From NCBI GenBank assembly GCA_017464225.1, contig JAFUDW010000102.1, positions 1-10,395 on the forward strand: 10,395 nt of DNA. Direction: 5' to 3'. The notes under the pieces were generated by a model that made no database searches, was not told the DNA's origin, and worked only from the letters and a program-made list of their open reading frames with translations. Positions within the stretch are counted from its first letter, which is position 1. Each line of letters opens with the position of its first letter. Source of the stretch: Clostridia bacterium. Its GTDB lineage: Bacteria > Bacillota_A > Clostridia > Christensenellales > Aristaeellaceae. A program made the translations under genes and the position numbers. This document shows, piece by piece, positions 6,156 to 10,395 of the stretch.

Positions 6156-6170
6156 AGCACGGGTTGTGCT
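6156..6170. promoter_or_regulatory. Dyad AGCAC-N5-GTGCT at the transcription start, possible operator
   Basis: AGCAC (6156-6160) and GTGCT (6166-6170) are exact inverted repeats around GGGTT, about +4 to +18 relative to the predicted start. That position suits a repressor operator; it could instead form a small 5' stem that protects the mRNA. It does not match the classical Rex operator (TTGTGAA/TTCACAA type). No regulator gene lies next to the transporter except rex. Confidence 0.4.
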
Positions 6171-6206
6171 AATCGTTCCTGCAAAATTGAATAGGAGGAA
6201 AAACAC

Positions 6207-7262
6207 ATGAAGAAAGTTGTCGCTCTGTTTCTTGCCATCGCCATGCTGCTCACCGTATGCGGCGCGCTGGCCGAAGACCTGAACAGCTACACCCTGGACG
6301 AGATCATCGCCAAGGCCCAGGAAGAGGGCCACGTGGAATCCGTCGGCATGCCCGACAGCTGGGCCAACTGGGGTGACAGCTGGGTGGGCCTGACCGAAAC
6401 CTACGGCATCACCCATACCGACGACGACATGAGCAGCGCCGAGGAGCTGAACATGTTCGCCAACGACAGCACCCGCGACATCGGCGACATCGCCACCGGC
6501 TTTATCCAGGTCGCGCTGGACGAGGACCTGGTTCAGAGCTACAAGACCACCTATTGGGATTCCGTTCCCGAGTGGGCCAAGGGCGCCGACGGCAAATGGA
6601 TGATCGCCTACATCGGCTGCACCGCCTTCATCTACAACAATGATCTGAACTCCGATCCCGCTCCCACCAGCTGGGAGGATGTGCGCAAGGGCAGCTATAA
6701 GCTGACCATCGGCGACGTGGTCGGCGGCGGCACCGGCCAGGGCGTTGTGATCTCCACCGCCTTCGCTTTCGGCGGCGATCTGAACAACCTGCAGCCCGCC
6801 TATGACTTCTGGACCGAGATGGCCAAGGCCGGCCGCATCGACAAGGGCGATATCCTGCTGGCCCGTATCCAGGCCGGTGAAGTGGAATGCGGCGTAAGCT
6901 GGAGCTGGAACGTGCTGACCTACCGCGACAGCACCCCCAACTACAATTTCACCCTGGCGATCCCCTCTGACGGTTCCGTGATGACCGGCTATGCCTCCGT
7001 CATCTCCAAGAACTCCGATACGCCCTTCGCCGCGGCCCTGGCCCGCGAGTACATCTTCTCCGATCCCGGCCAGATCAACCTGGCCAAGTCCGGCGCCCTG
7101 CCCACCCGCACCGACGTTGTGGTGCCCGATGAGTACAAGGCCTTCGATCCCGCTACCTATGCCAACGCTGTCAGCAGCTTCTCCGACGCCGAGGCCTATG
7201 CCGCCGCGTGCCTGGAGGTTTCCGAATGGTGGAACGAGAACATCATCCCGCTCCTTGAATGA
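6207..7262 (+). CDS. ABC transporter solute-binding protein, ligand unknown
   Basis: The 351-residue secreted protein would capture a solute outside the membrane and deliver it to the two permeases encoded downstream. Residues 1-22 are a signal peptide (KK, hydrophobic core, CGALA before ED). Cys18 follows LTV, a poor lipobox, so either signal peptidase I cleavage after Ala22 or lipoprotein processing is possible. The mature part resembles the iron(III)/polyamine/phosphonate-type binding proteins (COG1840/COG0687-like): IAYIGCTAFIYNND, PTSWEDV, GVVISTAFAFGG, LARIQAGEVECGVSWSWN and SGALPTRTDV. Aromatic-rich segments (WANWGDSWVGL; WSWN) could form the pocket. AGGAGG (6193-6198) lies eight bases before ATG. 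Codons end strongly in C or G, suggesting high expression. The sequence does not look like ModA, TupA or WtpA, but the ligand is not deducible. Confidence 0.85.
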   Translation: MKKVVALFLAIAMLLTVCGALAEDLNSYTLDEIIAKAQEEGHVESVGMPDSWANWGDSWVGLTETYGITHTDDDMSSAEELNMFANDSTRDIGDIATGFIQVALDEDLVQSYKTTYWDSVPEWAKGADGKWMIAYIGCTAFIYNNDLNSDPAPTSWEDVRKGSYKLTIGDVVGGGTGQGVVISTAFAFGGDLNNLQPAYDFWTEMAKAGRIDKGDILLARIQAGEVECGVSWSWNVLTYRDSTPNYNFTLAIPSDGSVMTGYASVISKNSDTPFAAALAREYIFSDPGQINLAKSGALPTRTDVVVPDEYKAFDPATYANAVSSFSDAEAYAAACLEVSEWWNENIIPLLE

Positions 7263-7286
7263 TAACCTGATTCTCTGAATGCCTGC

Positions 7287-7320
7287 GGGGGCGTACTCCA
7301 AAAGTGCGCCCCCCATTTTT
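7287..7320 (+). terminator. Intercistronic terminator-like hairpin after the binding-protein gene
   Basis: GGGGGCGTACT (7287-7297) pairs with AGTGCGCCCCC (7303-7313), 11 bp with one G-T wobble and a five-base loop, followed by CATTTTT (7314-7320). It lies between the binding-protein stop and the first permease. Partial termination and 3' stabilisation here would yield much more binding-protein mRNA than permease mRNA, as in many binding-protein-dependent operons. No separate promoter is obvious after it. Confidence 0.8.
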
Positions 7321-7337
7321 AGGATGGAGAGAAGCCT

Positions 7338-8222
7338 ATGCAAACGAGCAAAACAAAGCTGATAAACAGTCGCAGCAGCCGCTATTATTATCTGCTGGCT
7401 CTGCTGCCCTTCGTGCTGCTGATCGTACTGTACGAGTTGCTGCCGCTCATCATGCTGGTGATCGACAGCTTCGGCCTGGACAAGGACGCCAGCGTCCGTT
7501 TTTCCCTGGAAAACTACCAAAAGATTTTCAGCACGCTGAGCTATCAGCGCGCCATTGAAAACAGCCTGAGAATCACCTTGATATCAACAGCCTTCGGCAT
7601 CGTGATCGCCTTCCTCGGCGCCAGGGCTGCTTATAATTCCCGGGGCAAATTCCGCAGCGCCTTTTTGACGGTGCTCAATATGACCTCCAACTTTGCCGGC
7701 GTGCCCCTGGCTTTTGCTTACATGATCATCCTGGGCAATGCCGGCGTGATCAAGCAGATCGCCAACATATACAACGTGGGCTTTATCCAGGAGTTTGACC
7801 TGTACACCCGCAAGGGCCTGACGCTGATGTACATCTATTTCCAGATCCCGCTGTCCACGCTGCTTTTGATCCCGGCCTTCAACGGCATCCGCCAGGAATG
7901 GAACGAGGCCAACATGCTGCTGGGCGGCACCAACGGGCATTTCTGGCTGCACGTGGGCATCCCGGTGCTGCTGCCCAGCCTGTTCTCCACGCTGAGCGTG
8001 CTGTTTGCCAACGCGCTGTGCGCCTACGCCACGGCCTACGCCCTGCTGATGAACAACTTTTCATTGCTGCCGGTCAATATTTCGGCTTCCTTTGTGGGCG
8101 ATATCAAAACCAAGCCCAAGCTGGGCGCGGCGCTCTCGGTGGTGATGATGCTGATTATGTGCGTTGTGATCCTGATCAACAACTTCATCACCAAGAAGAC
8201 CACCAAATGGGAAAGCAGGTGA
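7338..8222 (+). CDS. ABC transporter permease subunit 1
   Basis: The 294-residue inner-membrane protein is one of the two channel subunits of the importer. Hydrophobic segments lie near 18-42, 78-100, 108-134, 160-182, 205-238 and 262-284, consistent with about six transmembrane helices of the BPD_transp_1 fold. The EAA coupling loop that contacts the ATPase is visible at 190-213 (EANMLLGG ... IPVLLPSL), with the conserved Gly (G197) and the I-x-LP end. The N-terminal layout, with a long extracytoplasmic loop after helix 1 containing SLENYQKIF (56-64), is typical of PotB/FbpB-type permeases. GGAGAG (7326-7331) precedes ATG by six bases. It follows the intercistronic hairpin and lies six bases before the second permease gene. 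It gives no clue to the substrate. Confidence 0.9.
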   Translation: MQTSKTKLINSRSSRYYYLLALLPFVLLIVLYELLPLIMLVIDSFGLDKDASVRFSLENYQKIFSTLSYQRAIENSLRITLISTAFGIVIAFLGARAAYNSRGKFRSAFLTVLNMTSNFAGVPLAFAYMIILGNAGVIKQIANIYNVGFIQEFDLYTRKGLTLMYIYFQIPLSTLLLIPAFNGIRQEWNEANMLLGGTNGHFWLHVGIPVLLPSLFSTLSVLFANALCAYATAYALLMNNFSLLPVNISASFVGDIKTKPKLGAALSVVMMLIMCVVILINNFITKKTTKWESR

Positions 8223-8228
8223 TCGGGC

Positions 8229-9038
8229 ATGAAAAAAGGCGTAAAGGTTTCCTCCAATATCATCATGACGCTGGTGATCGTCTGGCTGCTGATCCCGCTG
8301 CTGGCCACCATCATTTACAGCCTGTTTGAGGACTGGACGGGCATCATCCCCCGCGGCTTTACCCTGGCCAACTACAAAAAGATATTTACCGACGCCGCCT
8401 TTTTGACCTCCATGTACCAGACGCTGATCGTCTGCGTCGTTCCCATCGTGATCACCATCTTTGTGGTGCTGCTGGGGCTGTTTGTGGTGACGGTATACTT
8501 CCCCCGGCTGGAAAAATACATGCAGATCCTGTGCATGATCCCCTACACCATTCAGGGCGTCATCCTGTCGGTTTCCATCCTGATCCTGTACGCCAAGGGG
8601 AACACGCTGCTCAGCGGGCGCATGACCATGCTGATCGGCGCGTACTGCATCATCATCCTGCCCCACATCTATAACGGCATCCGCAACGGCATGCGCGCCA
8701 TCAACATGAACATGCTGCTGGAAGCCGCCGAAATGCTGGGCGAAAGCAAGCTCAAGGCCTTCTTTAAGGTCATCGTGCCCAATATCCTCACCGGCATCAC
8801 CGTTTCCAGTCTTTTGGCTGTGGGCTTGCTCTTTGGCGATTACGTCATCATCCGCAACCTGTCCAGCTCCAACGTCAACAACATGCAGAAGTTCCTCTAC
8901 CAGGCCATGAAGCGGTCCAGCGCCGAGGCTTCCGCCGTGTTCGTCGTTATCATGCTGATCACCTTCGCCATCACCGCGGTGGTGCTGACGCTGCAGAATC
9001 GCAGCACGCTTGAGAAAATCAGAAACGGGGGAAAATAA
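8229..9038 (+). CDS. ABC transporter permease subunit 2
   Basis: The 269-residue membrane protein is the second channel half, PotC-like in size. Hydrophobic segments lie near 11-32, 64-90, 98-122, 132-150, 184-205 and 236-255. The EAA loop is well kept at 165-190 (EAAEMLG ... VIVPNILTGI), with G171 and P184 in place. FTLANYKKIF (44-53) near the N-terminus mirrors SLENYQKIF in the first permease, as expected for paralogous subunits of a heterodimeric channel. AGGTGA, formed across the stop codon of the first permease, lies about eight bases before ATG, so the two are probably translated together. It is three bases upstream of the ATPase gene. Confidence 0.9.
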   Translation: MKKGVKVSSNIIMTLVIVWLLIPLLATIIYSLFEDWTGIIPRGFTLANYKKIFTDAAFLTSMYQTLIVCVVPIVITIFVVLLGLFVVTVYFPRLEKYMQILCMIPYTIQGVILSVSILILYAKGNTLLSGRMTMLIGAYCIIILPHIYNGIRNGMRAINMNMLLEAAEMLGESKLKAFFKVIVPNILTGITVSSLLAVGLLFGDYVIIRNLSSSNVNNMQKFLYQAMKRSSAEASAVFVVIMLITFAITAVVLTLQNRSTLEKIRNGGK

Positions 9039-9041
9039 GGC

Positions 9042-10052
9042 ATGGCATACATCCGCTTTGAAAAAATCAATAAAATGTTCGGCACTAACCACGTGCTCAA
9101 GGATATCGACCTGGACGTAGAAAAGGGGCAATTGGTCACGCTGCTGGGGCCCTCGGGCTGCGGCAAATCCACGCTCCTGCGCTGCCTGGCCGGCCTTGAG
9201 CAGGTGACCGACGGCCATATCTATCTGGACGGGCAGGAGATCACGGACGTGGTGCCCCGCCGCCGGGGCATTGGCATGGTGTTCCAGCAGTATTCGCTGT
9301 TCCCCAACATGAGCGTGCGGGAAAACGTGGCCTACGGCCTCAAGCTCAAAAAGCTGCCCAAGCCCGAAATCAATCAGAAGGTGGAGCAGATGCTGGAGAT
9401 CGTGGGTCTGAGCGAAAAGATCAATCAGTATCCCGCCCAGCTGTCCGGCGGCCAGCAGCAGCGCGTGGCCCTGGCCCGCGCCATGGTGACCGCGCCCAAG
9501 GTGCTGCTGCTGGACGAGCCGCTGAGTGCTATTGACGCCCTGCTGCGCAAAAACCTGCAGATCGAGATCCGCCGCATCCAGCAGCAGCTGGGCATTACCA
9601 CCATTTTTGTGACCCACGACCAGGACGAGGCCATGGTGATGTCCGATATGATCCACCTGTTCCATGACGGCAGGATCGAGCAGAGCGGCACGCCGGAGCA
9701 GATCTACACCCATCCGGCCACCAAGTTTGCCGCCACCTTCATCGGCAACTATAACCTGCCCAGCGCCGCCGATTTCAACCGCGCCTTTGGCGCCGATATC
9801 GCCGGGCAGGACGTGGCCGTGCGCCCCGAGATCATTACCCTCAGCCGCAAACCCATCGAAAAAGCCCAGGGCCTGCTGGTCGCCCAGGGAAAGATCGTTA
9901 GCCACATCTCCCACGGCAACCTGATCCGTTTCAGCGTGGACTTTGACGGCCTGCCCCTCAACGCCGACGTGGTGTACGAAAACCGCATGGATTTCTCCGA
10001 GGGCGACCAGGTGTTCGCCGCGATCAAGAAGGATCTGGTGATCGGGCTGTAA
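9042..10052 (+). CDS. ABC transporter ATPase (PotA/FbpC/MalK-type)
   Basis: The 336-residue cytoplasmic ATPase would drive import as a dimer on the two permeases. All nucleotide-binding motifs are intact: Walker A GPSGCGKST (36-44), Q-loop FQQYSLFPNM (81-90), signature LSGGQQQR (134-141), Walker B VLLLDEP (154-160) with catalytic Glu159, D-loop SAID (162-165) and H-loop THD (191-193). Residues from about 240 form a C-terminal TOBE-like domain (VAVRPEIITLSR; DQVFAAIKKDLVIGL), the part that in relatives binds regulators or substrate. This domain order matches COG3842/COG3839 importers of polyamines, iron, phosphonates and sugars. GGGGGA (about 9027-9032) lies about nine bases before ATG. It is the last gene of the operon; no strong terminator follows until the right-hand repeat. 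Confidence 0.95.
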   Translation: MAYIRFEKINKMFGTNHVLKDIDLDVEKGQLVTLLGPSGCGKSTLLRCLAGLEQVTDGHIYLDGQEITDVVPRRRGIGMVFQQYSLFPNMSVRENVAYGLKLKKLPKPEINQKVEQMLEIVGLSEKINQYPAQLSGGQQQRVALARAMVTAPKVLLLDEPLSAIDALLRKNLQIEIRRIQQQLGITTIFVTHDQDEAMVMSDMIHLFHDGRIEQSGTPEQIYTHPATKFAATFIGNYNLPSAADFNRAFGADIAGQDVAVRPEIITLSRKPIEKAQGLLVAQGKIVSHISHGNLIRFSVDFDGLPLNADVVYENRMDFSEGDQVFAAIKKDLVIGL

Positions 10053-10083
10053 GGCGATACGCGGCTTATAGCGCTCTTCATGG

Positions 10084-10306
10084 CAATCGCAATGATAGAG
10101 AGGGAGGAAACGATCGAGGGCTTTGCCCTCGAGCTCCTACCAGGGTGGGGAGGCCCACCCTGGACCCGCCAGTTGCGGATGTTGCTTGGCGCGGTAAACA
10201 GGCAACTTCCCGCAGTTGATTAAAATGGGGTTGGCGCAAAGAGCGCTCCGGAAATACGCGATCAACAGAAATAACCCAGACTCGAGCAAGCTCGGTCTGG
10301 GTATTT
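10084..10306 (-). repeat. Structured multi-hairpin intergenic repeat, right copy (inverted)
   Basis: This is the inverted partner of the element at the left edge, clearest over 10137-10306. Its stem-loops in + coordinates are 10114-10132 (TCGAGGGC-TTT-GCCCTCGA), 10140-10163 (10-bp stem, loop GAGG) and 10275-10301. Compared with the left copy, the central 10-bp stem has one pair changed A-T to T-A on both arms (150/161 against the equivalent pair), and the innermost stem has a different sequence but still pairs. Such paired changes suggest selection on structure. The exact inner boundary is uncertain because similarity fades after the central hairpin. There is no coding region. The stretch 10053-10113 before it holds nothing I can identify. 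Confidence 0.85.
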
Positions 10307-10310
10307 CTGT
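10275..10310 (+). terminator. Terminator-like hairpin in right repeat
   Basis: CCCAGAC..CGAG (10275-10286) pairs with CTCG.GTCTGGG (10291-10301) with a CAAG loop, followed by TATTTCTGT. The T-tract is imperfect. It is the first terminator-like structure with a following T-rich run after the transporter operon, so it may end that transcript; in the other direction it has the same insulating layout as the left copy. Confidence 0.5.
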
Positions 10311-10337
10311 ATGCTCGCTATGACGCTGTCACGTCAT

Positions 10338-10359
10338 TGACGTCGGCAAGCCGCCGTCA
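10338..10359. other. Small hairpin in right flank
   Basis: TGACG-T-CGGC (10338-10346) pairs with a matching GCCG-C-CGTCA arm (10350-10359), with one internal mismatch and a very short loop; TTT follows. It lies outside the matched repeat. The remaining bases to the window edge include a short palindrome TTGAAA-A-TTTCAA (10380-10392). No gene is visible in 10307-10395. Confidence 0.3.
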
Positions 10360-10395
10360 TTTCCGGAGTGGATGATGCGTTGAAAATTTCAATAT

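Noticed and set aside
5690..6172. Frame of 160 codons running from rex through the spacer
   Set aside because: It overlaps rex in another frame, crosses the rex terminator and the transporter promoter, and has no start signals or recognisable domain.
8061..9914. Minus-strand frame of 617 codons rich in His, Gln and Asp
   Set aside because: It is antisense to the permease and ATPase genes; the composition reflects reverse reading of their codon bias.
6207..10052. Reading the importer as a molybdate or tungstate transporter because it neighbours Moco genes
   Set aside because: It has two permeases and a binding protein of the iron/polyamine type, a separate promoter, no Moco-like leader, and a terminator between the blocks; the binding protein does not resemble ModA, TupA or WtpA.
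5951..10094. Shared 11-mer CAATCGCAATG in the two intergenic spacers
   Set aside because: Matches of this length are expected several times by chance in a window of this size, and the flanks do not align.
1..10395. CRISPR array, tRNA, rRNA, insertion sequence or phage genes
   Set aside because: No spaced direct repeats, no cloverleaf-like or rRNA-like sequence, and no transposase, integrase or phage protein was found on either strand.

Overview
The window (about 60% GC, strong GGAGG-type ribosome binding sites, tight head-to-tail genes, a Rex regulator and a Moco-type leader RNA) looks like a high-GC anaerobic Bacillota chromosome, most likely a gut-type Clostridia. The taxonomic guess is inference from gene content and style. 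All convincing genes are on the + strand.

Layout: (1) 1-205, a structured intergenic repeat made of hairpins. (2) 256-462, a promoter followed by a leader RNA that resembles the Moco riboswitch. (3) 463-5075, a five-gene molybdenum (or tungsten) cofactor operon: moeA, a MoeA-like molybdopterin-binding protein with a cysteine-rich tail, moaA, moaC, and a MogA-MOSC fusion. Genes overlap or lie within a few bases of one another. (4) 5085-5862, a Rex-family NADH-sensing repressor, probably starting at a TTG codon, with its own promoter and a good terminator. (5) 5863-6206, a spacer with a REP-like hairpin and a near-consensus promoter. (6) 6207-10052, a complete ABC importer: secreted solute-binding protein, two permeases and an ATPase. 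A terminator-like hairpin follows the binding-protein gene and probably sets its excess over the membrane components. (7) 10084-10306, a second copy of the repeat of region 1, in inverted orientation.

How it fits together: the first operon makes the pterin precursor (MoaA, MoaC), adenylylates molybdopterin (the MogA domain), inserts metal (MoeA) and probably handles or hands on the cofactor (MoeA-like protein, MOSC domain). Its leader RNA would give feedback by the finished cofactor. moaD, moaE, a moeB-type activator, mobA and a recognisable molybdate or tungstate transporter are absent, so the pathway must be completed elsewhere. The ABC importer belongs to the broad iron(III)/polyamine/phosphonate-type group and its ligand cannot be read from sequence. 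Nothing beyond adjacency ties it to the cofactor genes.

The most unusual feature is that the whole cluster is bracketed by two inverted copies of a roughly 200-base multi-hairpin element. The copies are about 80% identical by hand count, and at least one stem shows a compensatory base change. No clearly new enzyme system was found. The items most worth a second look are the bracketing repeat, the leader RNA, the Rex variant and the orphan transporter.
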